Shown here: positions 1 through 5,249 of the stretch, piece after piece | Layout of the letters: every line of letters starts with the position of its first letter | How positions within the stretch are numbered: position 1 is the first letter of the stretch | Assembly (NCBI GenBank): GCA_021736565.1 | Contig: JAIPFO010000226.1 | Location: 1-6,421 of the forward strand | Direction: 5' to 3' | DNA: 6,421 nt | DNA from: Phycisphaerae bacterium | GTDB taxonomy: Bacteria; Planctomycetota; Phycisphaerae; Sedimentisphaerales; SM23-30 | Translations under genes and position numbers: made by a program | Notes under the pieces: generated by a model | Seen by the model: only the letters and a program-made list of their open reading frames with translations | Databases searched by the model: none | Told to the model about the DNA's origin: nothing

Positions 1-468
1 TACTTTTGCCTGGCGAGCCAGTAACAGTCGCACGGTGGGCAGGTTGTCGCCACTGGCGGCATACATCAACGCCGTGCGTCCGGCCTGATCTTGATGGTTT
101 ACTTTTCCGCCTTGAGCAATGAGTAAATCAACGATTTGAGTATGGCCATTAAAGGCAGCGAGCATCAGCGCCGAGCGGCCTTCCGGATTGGTAGAATTGA
201 CATCCACGGCATTATCGAGCTCGGCCTGAATATTTTCGAGATCGCCGTTGAGAGCCCACTCATAAAATTGTTCGCCGGCGGGCTGGCGTGGTTTTGCAGC
301 AATTTTAGGTTCCTCGGATGGGGTCACTGCTGAGGGGCCATCGGGTTGGCCGGATGCCCCCGGTTTGTTTTTAGATTTGCAGCCACAGGGCAATAATAGC
401 AGACCACCAGCAATAATACTGGCAAGCATGTAGCGGAATTTCATAGAATTGTCTGGGTGATAGGACAT
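1..468 (-). CDS. Ankyrin-repeat lipoprotein, N-terminal 156 residues (partial, runs off left edge)
   Basis: Read from ATG at 468 down to base 1, the frame stays open for 156 codons and no stop is seen, so the C-terminus lies outside the window. Residues 9-30 form an export signal: basic K10/R12, a hydrophobic stretch about 13-27, then Pro-Cys-Gly-Cys (C28, C30). This suggests a lipoprotein, although the lipobox is not canonical and the lipidated Cys is uncertain. Residues 31-65 are a Pro/Ser/Lys-rich linker. From about residue 66 there are ankyrin repeats: a weak first one (about 66-94), then two clear ones with GRSALMLAAFNGH (97-109) and GRTALMYAASGDN (130-142). Ankyrin repeats bind proteins; the partner is unknown. 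The start at 468 is preferred over the in-frame ATG at 444 because AGAGAGG lies 5 bases upstream of it. The gene is divergent from the next one. Confidence 0.85.
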   Translation of the reverse strand, partial: MSYHPDNSMKFRYMLASIIAGGLLLLPCGCKSKNKPGASGQPDGPSAVTPSEEPKIAAKPRQPAGEQFYEWALNGDLENIQAELDNAVDVNSTNPEGRSALMLAAFNGHTQIVDLLIAQGGKVNHQDQAGRTALMYAASGDNLPTVRLLLARQAKV

Positions 469-503
469 GAAGGCCTCTCTTTTTTATTTTTTGTGATACC
501 TGT

Positions 504-533
504 GTTATAGAGCTCTTATGGCACTGGCGTGAA
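504..533 (-). promoter_or_regulatory. Possible sigma70-type promoter for the ankyrin lipoprotein gene
   Basis: On the minus strand, TTCACG (528-533) is followed after 18 bp by TATAAC (504-509), about 36 bases upstream of the start codon. The -10 is good and the -35 is only 4/6, so this is tentative. Confidence 0.3.
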
Positions 534-727
534 AATGAAATTTTAACGTAGCAATCTCAGCCAGGTTAAATCATAGGTATATCTATGCATAATTGCAAAG
601 CGAAATCTAGGAGGATCCGCAATTATATTCATTTGAGGCCATTTTATCCGGCTCTGCGTAGTGTAACCGTTTGAACGGTAATGATTTATGACAGTAAAGA
701 GAACAAAGTTAAATCGGGAGAAGTCGG

Positions 728-755
728 TTGATTTCACTGTAAGTCATTGCATAAT
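728..755 (+). promoter_or_regulatory. Possible sigma70-type promoter for the Cys-cluster gene / hisS unit
   Basis: TTGATT (728-733), 16-bp spacer, CATAAT (750-755). This would give a leader of roughly 85 bases before the start at 848. It is the best match in the gap, but ordinary AT-rich sequence could give it by chance. Confidence 0.3.
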
Positions 756-847
756 AGACGTTTAAGTCGTTATTGAAGGCGCAGGGTATGGCAGGAGCAA
801 AAAAATACGCTACCATCTTCCCCTAAAAAATTATAAAATATCCTGAA

Positions 848-1243
848 ATGACCGTAATTAAATCCTTCACCCCAACAGGAGAGATAGATTTGGCTGAAAG
901 TTTATGTATGAAATGTGCCGGGCTATGCTGTAAGTACCTGGCCTTACCAATTGAAACCCCCGAGAATAAGGGTGATTTCGATGATATTCGCTGGTACCTG
1001 GCCCATGAGGGGATCTCCGTTTTTGTGGAAAAAGAGGACTGGTATATCAATGTTGCCACGCGATGTAAATATCTGGACAAGAATAATATGTGTGATATTT
1101 ATGAGACCCGGCCGAAGATATGCCGCGCATATAAAGAAGATAACTGCGACTTCCACAGCGGTGATTACGGCTACGACCTCCATTTCACCTCGCTGGAAGA
1201 CCTCGATGATTACATTCAAAAAGAATGGAAGAAAAAGAAATAG
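848..1243 (+). CDS. YkgJ-family cysteine cluster protein (putative metal-binding)
   Basis: A 131-residue protein with the YkgJ/UPF0153 pattern of metal-binding cysteines. The N-terminal cluster is C20-x2-C23-x3-C27-C28 (CMKCAGLCC); further cysteines are C73, C82, C92 and C100, in the contexts RCKYL, MCDIYETRP, ICRAY and NCDFH. The family is thought to bind a metal or Fe-S cluster; its biological role is not settled. The protein is about full length for the short form of the family and ends in a Lys-rich tail (EWKKKK). An in-frame TAA at 824-826 limits how far upstream the start can be, and ATG 848 is the first good start, though its ribosome-binding site is weak. It lies 47 bases before hisS in the same direction, so co-transcription is likely. 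An inverted repeat fragment sits in that spacer. Confidence 0.88.
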   Translation: MTVIKSFTPTGEIDLAESLCMKCAGLCCKYLALPIETPENKGDFDDIRWYLAHEGISVFVEKEDWYINVATRCKYLDKNNMCDIYETRPKICRAYKEDNCDFHSGDYGYDLHFTSLEDLDDYIQKEWKKKK

Positions 1244-1254
1244 TCCCAAGACTC

Positions 1255-1277
1255 CAATACTTATGACGCTGACGTCA
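1255..1277 (-). repeat. Dispersed repeat, left-end fragment (copy E, inverted)
   Basis: Read on the minus strand, these 23 bases match the left end of the repeat at 22 of 23 positions: TGACGTCAGCGTCATAAG then TATTG, against TGACGCCAG... in other copies. The 15 bases GCGTCATAAGTATTG (1255-1269, minus) are identical to copy B at 3296-3310. It nearly fills the 47-base spacer between the Cys-cluster gene and hisS. Beyond 1255 similarity fades into the end of the upstream gene. Confidence 0.7.
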
Positions 1278-1290
1278 AGAAGAACGAATT

Positions 1291-2598
1291 ATGCCCAAAA
1301 TACCCCCCGTAAAAGGAACGCGTGACTTCTACCCCGCCGAAATGGCGATTCGCAACTGGATTGCCCAGGGCTGGCGAGAGGTCTCCCAACGAAACGGCTT
1401 TGTGGAATATGACGGGCCGATTTTCGAATATTTACAGCTCTACACCCAGAAAAGTGGCGACGAGATCGTCAGCCAGCTCTTCTCCATACCCGACCGCGCT
1501 GCCCGCGACGGCCGCGACCTGGCGATTCGTCCGGAAATCACCCCTACCCTGGCCCGAATGGTCAATCAGCAGATCAATGCTCTGCCCCGGCCGATCAAAT
1601 GGTTCTCGATCCCCCGGCTCTGCCGGGCCGAGCGTCCGCAGCGTGGCCGATTGCGAGAATTTTTCCAGTGGAATATCGATATTATCGGCTCGGATTCAGT
1701 GTTGGCCGATGCGGAATCCATTTTCACTGCGATCGATTATCTTCGAAGCCTGGGATTAAAGGCCAGCGATGTGGTGGCCCGTATCTCCAGCCGGTCGATG
1801 CTGGCGGAGCTGTTGATGGCACTGGGCTTTGCCCGGGAGGATCTCGATAAGATCTATGTCCTGCTGGACAAACGGCCCAAAATGACAGAAAGCGAATTTT
1901 CCAAATATGCCGCCGAGCAAATTTCCGATGCAGACCTGCTGGATAAGATGATGCGGCTCGAAGCGGTTCAATCGCTTGATGAGCTTGAACCGATGCTCCA
2001 ATCGGATGCCGCCCGAAAAGGCTACGCCGATCTCTGCGAACTGTTCAAAACCCTTAAGGCCCTGGGCGTTGGTGACTATTGCGAATTTGACATTAAGATC
2101 GTCCGCGGGCTGGCCTACTACACCGGCCCGGTCTTTGAGATATTTGACCGCGGCAAGTCGCTTCGGGCCCTCTGCGGCGGCGGTCGTTATGACAACCTGC
2201 TCAGCAGTATGGGAGGCCCCCAGGTTCCCGCGACGGGTTTTGGCATGGGCGATGTTGTCCTGGAACTATTACTCGCGGAAAAAGGCTTGCTCCGCTCAGA
2301 GGCCAGCCATCTGGACTTCTTTGTGATCAATGCCGATACCGAGCTGGACGATAAAATGCTAATGGCCGTCAGTCGGCTCCGAAGCCAGGGATATGCCACC
2401 GCGTTCAGTTACAAAAAAACCGGCGTCGGCAAACAGTTCAAACAAGCCGCGGCCCAAAATGCCCGCCATACCATCGTGATGGGCCGTGAAACAATAGAAA
2501 GTAACCAGATCACCCTGAAAAACATGGCCGACGGTTCCCAGAAAGAACTCTCCCTGGACAAATTCCTGGAAAACCCGGAGGAAATTCCTAACTCTTAA
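1291..2598 (+). CDS. hisS: Histidine--tRNA ligase (HisRS)
   Basis: A cytoplasmic class II aminoacyl-tRNA synthetase that charges tRNA-His using ATP. The 435-residue length is normal for bacterial HisRS. Visible landmarks: VKGTRDFYP at 7-15; RPEITPTLARMV at 80-91; motif 2 RAERPQRGRLREFFQWNIDI at 112-131; a helical insertion region about 165-250; the His-binding motif RGLAYYTGPVFE at 272-283; motif 3 CGGGRYDNLL at 295-304 with GFGMGD at 316-321. From about 340 an alpha/beta anticodon-binding domain follows (HLDFFVINAD to the end). Position 275 is Ala where E. coli HisRS has Asp in RGLDYY; this variant is known in other HisRS groups and does not imply loss of function. The start at MPKIPPVKGTRDFYP fits the family; its ribosome-binding site is weak (AAGAAG). 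It is probably co-transcribed with the upstream Cys-cluster gene. A repeat copy begins 4 bases after the stop. Confidence 0.97.
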   Translation: MPKIPPVKGTRDFYPAEMAIRNWIAQGWREVSQRNGFVEYDGPIFEYLQLYTQKSGDEIVSQLFSIPDRAARDGRDLAIRPEITPTLARMVNQQINALPRPIKWFSIPRLCRAERPQRGRLREFFQWNIDIIGSDSVLADAESIFTAIDYLRSLGLKASDVVARISSRSMLAELLMALGFAREDLDKIYVLLDKRPKMTESEFSKYAAEQISDADLLDKMMRLEAVQSLDELEPMLQSDAARKGYADLCELFKTLKALGVGDYCEFDIKIVRGLAYYTGPVFEIFDRGKSLRALCGGGRYDNLLSSMGGPQVPATGFGMGDVVLELLLAEKGLLRSEASHLDFFVINADTELDDKMLMAVSRLRSQGYATAFSYKKTGVGKQFKQAAAQNARHTIVMGRETIESNQITLKNMADGSQKELSLDKFLENPEEIPNS

Positions 2599-2601
2599 CT
2601 C

Positions 2602-2684
2602 TGACGCCAGCGTCAAAAGTATTTTGGAGCGTTGATTCTGGCTTCTAATTGGCGTTTTTACTTGTTAATATTGACTTTTGACGC
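2602..2684 (+). repeat. Dispersed intergenic repeat, best-preserved copy (copy A)
   Basis: The left edge is the 14-bp palindrome TGACGC-CA-GCGTCA (2602-2615). GCGTCAAAAGT (2610-2620) and ACTTTTGACGC (2674-2684) are perfect 11-bp terminal inverted repeats enclosing 75 bp. Positions 2610-2664 match copy B (3296-3350) at 46 of 55 bases with no gaps. Inside, GCGTTGATT (2629-2637) can pair with AATTGGCGT (2647-2655) in RNA using several G-U pairs, and T5 follows (2655-2659), so it could also act as a weak terminator for hisS. No clear target-site duplication directly abuts it. Confidence 0.8.
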
Positions 2685-2717
2685 AACCATCAACTCTTAG
2701 TTCTTCACTTAAAAACG

Positions 2718-3287
2718 ATGCCAAACTACGGAACCCATTATGAACGGGCTTTCGAGTCCTACCTGCATTATCGCGGCTTATCGTACGTGGCGATCGACCA
2801 GGCGCGTAAGGCGGTGATGGCGGGTGAATCGCTCAAGAGTTTTGATTTTATCGCCTACCCCAGATCCGGCCCCAAACTATTGATCGACGTTAAAGGTCGC
2901 AAGTTATCCAGCCGCCATTTTTCTGCCGGCCGATTGGGGCAGAATTGGGCGACACAGGATGACATTACCTCCATGGGCGACTGGGAAGAAGTTTTCGGTG
3001 ATGACTACCAGAGCATCTTTGTCTTTGCCTACTGGCTCTACGATAAACCTCCAGAAGAGCATACCGGTTGCCCTTCACGCTCACCGGGCATGAAAAACCT
3101 CAACGGCACAGTGGACGATCACTACTTCTATCAGCAACGCTATTACGCCTTCTTCATCGCCGATATCGTCGCCTACAAGCGCAGCATGAAAACCCGCAGT
3201 CCCAAATGGAAAACCGTCTTCGTCCCGGCCCGAAGCTTTCAGCAGCTCAGCGAACCCTTTGAACGCATACTCCACCCCCCCCATTGA
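2718..3287 (+). CDS. Conserved hypothetical protein with PD-(D/E)XK nuclease-like core
   Basis: A 189-residue protein without a recognised name. Its N-terminal half reads like a PD-(D/E)XK nuclease fold: a first helix with HYERAFESYL (7-16; E9 and E13), then LKSFDFIAY (39-47; D43), then LLIDVKGRK (54-62; D57-x-K59). A D...D-x-K arrangement with a preceding helical Glu is the usual metal-binding catalytic layout of that fold, so DNA or RNA cleavage is possible; it is inferred, not shown. The C-terminal half is rich in aromatic residues (FVFAYWLYDK, HYFYQQRYYAFFIADIVAYK). From memory, proteins with this HYE...FDF...DVKGRK pattern occur in planctomycetes; I cannot verify this. The start matches the beginning of the conserved region but has no clear ribosome-binding site. 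There is a C8 run (3275-3282) at the extreme C-terminus. Repeat copies lie on both sides of the gene. Confidence 0.75.
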   Translation: MPNYGTHYERAFESYLHYRGLSYVAIDQARKAVMAGESLKSFDFIAYPRSGPKLLIDVKGRKLSSRHFSAGRLGQNWATQDDITSMGDWEEVFGDDYQSIFVFAYWLYDKPPEEHTGCPSRSPGMKNLNGTVDDHYFYQQRYYAFFIADIVAYKRSMKTRSPKWKTVFVPARSFQQLSEPFERILHPPH

Positions 3288-3295
3288 AGTCAAAA

Positions 3296-3350
3296 GCGTC
3301 ATAAGTATTGTGGAGGATTGATCCTGTCTTTTAATCGACGTTTTTACTTG
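3296..3350 (+). repeat. Dispersed intergenic repeat (copy B, right end missing)
   Basis: It starts 9 bases after the stop of the preceding gene. It matches copy A at 46 of 55 positions without gaps, and copy C (5258-5300) at 35 of 43. The left palindromic part upstream of 3296 is changed (AAGTCAAAA in place of TGACGCCA), and after TTTTTACTTG (3341-3350) the sequence no longer matches, so the ACTTTTGACGC end is absent. The internal stem TTGATC (3318-3323) / AATCGA (3333-3338) keeps five of six pairs, one as G-U, and is followed by T5 (3341-3345). Confidence 0.75.
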
Positions 3351-3419
3351 CGAGCCCTTTCGGCCTTGCAATCAAACAGCCTGGGCGGCCCATTATTAAA
3401 TATCGTCGCCAATTTTTTT

Positions 3420-3449
3420 TTGCCTGAACTCTTATAGATGCGTTATAAT
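3420..3449 (+). promoter_or_regulatory. Possible upstream promoter for the 3549 gene
   Basis: TTGCCT (3420-3425), 18-bp spacer, consensus TATAAT (3444-3449). This is an additional start about 100 bases upstream of the gene, ahead of a better-placed promoter at 3494. Confidence 0.4.
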
Positions 3450-3493
3450 AGCTTGAAGGGATGACATTTTGTTGTGCCGTAACGAGGTTTTGC

Positions 3494-3522
3494 TTGCCAA
3501 AATCAATATTTTGGCATATACT
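3494..3522 (+). promoter_or_regulatory. Promoter with overlapping inverted-repeat operator for the 3549 gene
   Basis: TTGCCA (3494-3499), 17-bp spacer, TATACT (3517-3522) form a good sigma70-type promoter. Exactly over it lies a perfect inverted repeat, TGCCAAAAT (3495-3503), CAAT, ATTTTGGCA (3508-3516), spanning from the -35 to the edge of the -10. A protein bound there would block RNA polymerase, so repression is the natural reading (inference). The expected start near 3529 leaves a short leader containing the AGAGG ribosome-binding site (3536-3540). Confidence 0.6.
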
Positions 3523-3548
3523 ACCCTTCTTTTTGAGAGGATAGAGCC

Positions 3549-4301
3549 ATGGCTACGTCTTATGGTTCGTTGTGTGACGACTTTTACGTAAATATGAATT
3601 TGAATACCGAACTGGAATTGCCCACTGAGCGGGACACGATCCTGCACTTTTTCGAGCGATTCCAGCGTCAATTCCCGTCGATGAATACCTTTTATCAGCG
3701 GGACACGGGAGAGTTTTGCCTGGACGAAGACCGTGAGTCGGGTAATTATCGTTGGATCACCGTCGAGCGTGACCGGATTTGCAGCGGGTATGTCAATCCA
3801 GATACGATGGAACAGGTCGATGAGCAGCATCGCTTGATCCTTGAGCTGGTCCCCTATAATTTCGGCGTTAATAACCTGGATATTGATTCGCTGGATGTCA
3901 TGATGGGGATGGATTTTGACTACCAGGGCAACCATGACGAGATCCTGGCCGAGGCGTTGTTCAAAGATTCTGCGTTTAGCTCATTATTGGACATGCCAGG
4001 CAGCCGGCCACTGGGCTTCGATCCGGCGGTATTGCTGAGCCTTTCGGACGATTGCCGACTGCAGGCCAAGCTTGCCCTGGAATCGCGTACCGGGGCCTAT
4101 CAGTTACGTACCGGTAAATTCAAGGAAGATGACCAGTTAAGTTTGTATTTGTCGATACGGCAATACCCCAACCCTTCAGAGAAATTTTCCAGCATCGAGT
4201 CCTATAACAGCCAGCGTATCCTGTGCGAAGAGATCATGAACGACCGGTTGATCCCGAATTTCATTAATCCGATCGTGGGGGCGATTGCCCAGCGACAATA
4301 G
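3549..4301 (+). CDS. Conserved hypothetical protein, 250 residues
   Basis: I do not recognise a named family. It is a soluble, acidic-looking protein with no signal peptide or membrane segment, probably cytoplasmic. Visible stretches include YGSLCDDFYVNMNLNTELEL (5-24), a helical ERDTILHFFERFQRQFP (27-43), YRWITVERDRICSGYVNP (67-84), LILELVPYNFGVNNLDIDSL (96-115), GNHDEILAEALF (127-138) and the C-terminal IPNFINPIVGAIAQ (235-248). The opening resembles, from memory, a family conserved among planctomycetes; no function is known to me. The start is supported by AGAGG 8 bases upstream and a strong promoter at 3494-3522. It is flanked by spacers on both sides and looks like a single-gene unit. 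A diverged repeat copy begins 16 bases after its stop, and a terminator hairpin lies 127 bases after it. Confidence 0.82.
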   Translation: MATSYGSLCDDFYVNMNLNTELELPTERDTILHFFERFQRQFPSMNTFYQRDTGEFCLDEDRESGNYRWITVERDRICSGYVNPDTMEQVDEQHRLILELVPYNFGVNNLDIDSLDVMMGMDFDYQGNHDEILAEALFKDSAFSSLLDMPGSRPLGFDPAVLLSLSDDCRLQAKLALESRTGAYQLRTGKFKEDDQLSLYLSIRQYPNPSEKFSSIESYNSQRILCEEIMNDRLIPNFINPIVGAIAQRQ

Positions 4302-4316
4302 CATCTCCAAGAATAA

Positions 4317-4401
4317 GGGCGTCCGCGTCATCAATCGTATTGAAATCCGTTTTCCGCCTCTTAAGAGGATGACCTGGACGATGCAAGTCTACTTTTGACG
4401 G
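4317..4401 (+). repeat. Diverged copy of the dispersed repeat (copy D)
   Basis: GCGTCAT (4325-4331) and ACTTTTGACG (4391-4400) lie about 76 bases apart, the same spacing as the ends of copy A, in the same orientation and just after a stop codon. The middle matches copy A only at about half the positions. It contains a 12-bp palindrome CCTCTTAAGAGG (4357-4368) not present in other copies. Its TTGACG (4395-4400) followed at 18 bp by CATAAA (4419-4424) is a weak promoter. Confidence 0.45.
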
Positions 4402-4427
4402 GAGCGTTAAAAAGAGCGCATAAAAAC

Positions 4428-4469
4428 AGCAAGCCCGATGATGATTTAAAAATCAAGATCAGGCTTGCT
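4428..4469 (-). terminator. Long hairpin, probable intrinsic terminator (best on minus strand, possibly two-sided)
   Basis: AGCAAGCC (4428-4435) pairs with GGCTTGCT (4462-4469). Further inside are GAT/ATC (4437-4439 with 4458-4460) and TGATTT/AAATCA (4442-4447 with 4450-4455). On the minus strand the stem is followed after one base by T5 (4426-4422), a good terminator. On the plus strand it is followed by CATGTTTTATT, which is weaker but could end transcripts from the 3549 gene. Confidence 0.6.
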
Positions 4470-4497
4470 CATGTTTTATTACGGCCAAATTAACGTG

Positions 4498-4568
4498 CAG
4501 ACACTAAGGTCTGAGTTACGGCCAGCAGTGTTATTACTGCGTTGTGTTAACTGTTTGTGAAAAACAGT
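4498..4568. other. Row of three stem-loops next to the terminator; possible structured RNA
   Basis: Three consecutive perfect inverted repeats: CAGAC-N6-GTCTG (4498-4513), GCAGT-N6-ACTGC (4525-4540) and ACTGTTT-N5-AAACAGT (4550-4568). A weaker GGTC-N6-GACC follows at 4577-4590. On the minus strand they would lie directly before the terminator at 4469-4428. I recognise no known RNA family here; signatures of RNase P, tmRNA, SRP RNA and riboswitches were looked for and not found. Confidence 0.35.
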
Positions 4569-4656
4569 CATGGTCAGGTCTATTTGGACCCTCGGTTAAA
4601 AAAATATGTACTTGTTCAACATTTTCCGCCCCTAACACGAATGAGTAATCGATAAG

Positions 4657-4803
4657 CTACTCCTTTCCATCCAGTCCCATAACTGGATGCTCGCTGTGGA
4701 CAGTGCAAAAGATGCCGTGCACCAAATGATGGCAACGTTCAATTTCTTTTGCGGTCCTAACCAGAATTCGTGCCTTGTTCCCTATTAGAACATGCAGGCG
4801 CAC
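4657..4803 (-). CDS. Possible 48-residue small protein (uncertain)
   Basis: From GTG at 4803 to TAG at 4657, the frame gives a short protein with His and Cys grouped in ERCHHLVHG (22-30) and IFCTVHSEHPVMG (31-43). An in-frame TGA lies just upstream, so it cannot be extended much. The composition reads like protein, and the ORF is more GC-rich than its AT-rich right flank. Against it: no proper ribosome-binding site (only GAGAA directly next to GTG) and no recognised family. A perfect 8-bp stem CATCCAGT-N6-ACTGGATG (4668-4689) lies in its 3' part, so the sequence may be a structured RNA or a gene remnant instead. Confidence 0.22.
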   Translation of the reverse strand: MRLHVLIGNKARILVRTAKEIERCHHLVHGIFCTVHSEHPVMGLDGKE

Positions 4804-4849
4804 TTCTCACAATTCACTTATTAAAAAAATAGTTAAAGAACAAAAATAA

Positions 4850-4877
4850 TTGCCAAAACGTTTTCGAAAACTACAAT
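4850..4877 (+). promoter_or_regulatory. Promoter with palindromic operator, no clear gene downstream
   Basis: TTGCCA (4850-4855), 16-bp spacer, TACAAT (4872-4877): both boxes are 5/6. The spacer holds the perfect palindrome GTTTTCGAAAAC (4860-4871), overlapped by AAAACGTTTT (4855-4864). A transcript from about 4884 would meet T7-G-T9 at about 4944-4961 after 60-75 bases, but only a 3-bp stem (GCC-AAAA-GGC, 4921-4930) precedes the T run, so it is not a classical terminator. Confidence 0.45.
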
Positions 4878-5061
4878 AAAGAACATGATCTCACGTCTAT
4901 TACACTATACAACATGAACGGCCAAAAGGCAAATTAGAGGGGTCTTTTTTTGTTTTTTTTTAAATGCTAATGGCCACCGCATTGGCAGAGCCTGTTTTTG
5001 ACATTCGAAACGCTGATTCATAACGCTCGTGTTTTTTTTGGTTTGTCCAGATGATCTCATT

Positions 5062-5144
5062 TGACCCCAGCGTCATTACTATTTTTCCGACCTGTTTCCC
5101 CCATTTTATAGGCTGATTTGAACGAGACAAAACGCCTTTTGACG
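5062..5144 (+). repeat. Dispersed repeat with conserved ends and diverged middle (copy G)
   Basis: The left end TGACCCCAGCGTCATTACTA (5062-5081) closely matches copies A and B. The right end TTTTGACG (5137-5144) lies one base further from the left end than in copy A. The middle is only loosely similar. Its TTGACG (5139-5144) is the -35 box of the promoter at 5139-5167. Confidence 0.55.
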
Positions 5145-5167
5145 TGGGAACCTTATTTGTGTATAAT
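5139..5167 (+). promoter_or_regulatory. Near-consensus sigma70 promoter using the repeat's right end as -35
   Basis: TTGACG (5139-5144), 17-bp spacer, perfect TATAAT (5162-5167). This is the strongest promoter match in the window. The -35 is the terminal TTTTGACG of repeat copy G. The start would fall near 5174, about 30 bases before the ATG at 5204. Confidence 0.6.
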
Positions 5168-5203
5168 TTCACACCGATGTTTATCGGGCGGCAGGAGTCG
5201 ATC

Positions 5204-5239
5204 ATGGTGCCCAACAATACGATTTCAGCCCTAAAATAA
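5204..5239 (+). CDS. 11-codon ORF with strong RBS (small peptide or truncated gene start)
   Basis: ATG 5204 to TAA 5239 encodes MVPNNTISALK. AGGAG (5193-5197) sits 6 bases before the ATG, and a near-consensus promoter lies just upstream, so translation initiation signals are better than for most genes here. An in-frame ATG at 5177 would give 20 residues but has no RBS. Repeat copy C begins 11 bases after the stop. It may be a tiny peptide, a leader for the 5379 gene, or the surviving start of a gene cut off when the repeat arrived. Confidence 0.3.
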   Translation: MVPNNTISALK

Positions 5240-5249
5240 AATCGTTTAC

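Larger units (their letters stand above)
469..847. other. Divergent intergenic region, no gene recognised
   Basis: These 379 bases separate two divergently transcribed genes. Short frames here have no ribosome-binding site and no protein-like composition. There are two small inverted repeats: CATAG-N6-CTATG at 572-587 and ACCGTT-TG-AACGGT at 666-679. Either could be an operator, but nothing ties them to a regulator. An AGGAGG at 609-614 has no start codon at a useful distance. No copy of the dispersed repeat seen elsewhere in the window was found here. Confidence 0.6.
4302..5203. other. Long intergenic region without a convincing long gene
   Basis: About 900 bases with no frame that looks like a normal gene on either strand. 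It holds repeat copies D and G, a terminator hairpin, a row of stem-loops, one doubtful small ORF, two promoter-like sites and very AT-rich sequence (about 4804-4960), including long A and T runs. The plus-strand 19-codon frame from ATG 4964 has no ribosome-binding site. Confidence 0.6.

Noticed and set aside
136..333. Plus-strand ORF of 65 residues
   Set aside because: It lies opposite the ankyrin lipoprotein coding sequence, which has a signal sequence, clear repeats and a ribosome-binding site; the plus-strand frame has none of these.
543..737. Minus-strand ORF of 64 residues in the divergent spacer
   Set aside because: It begins with GTG without a ribosome-binding site, has no recognisable motif, and overlaps the likely promoter region of the 848 gene.
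2272..2275. HisRS D-to-A change as a sign of a HisZ-type paralogue or inactive enzyme
   Set aside because: All class II motifs and the anticodon-binding domain are present at normal length (the change is residue 275), and RGLAYYTG is a known variant in active HisRS groups.
3275..3282. Frameshift at the C8 run near the end of the 2718 gene
   Set aside because: The frame is intact and only the last three residues and the stop follow; a shift would change little and there is no evidence for it.
2590..3434. AACTCTTA occurring at 2590-2597, 2692-2699 and 3427-3434 as target-site duplication
   Set aside because: The copies around repeat A do not abut its ends (4 and 7 bases away), the first overlaps the hisS stop codon, and an 8-mer can recur by chance. 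Kept only as a note.
4568..4600. SRP RNA-like stretch (TGGTCAGGTC)
   Set aside because: Only a few bases agree with the conserved SRP domain; the GGAAGGAAGCAGCC part is absent.
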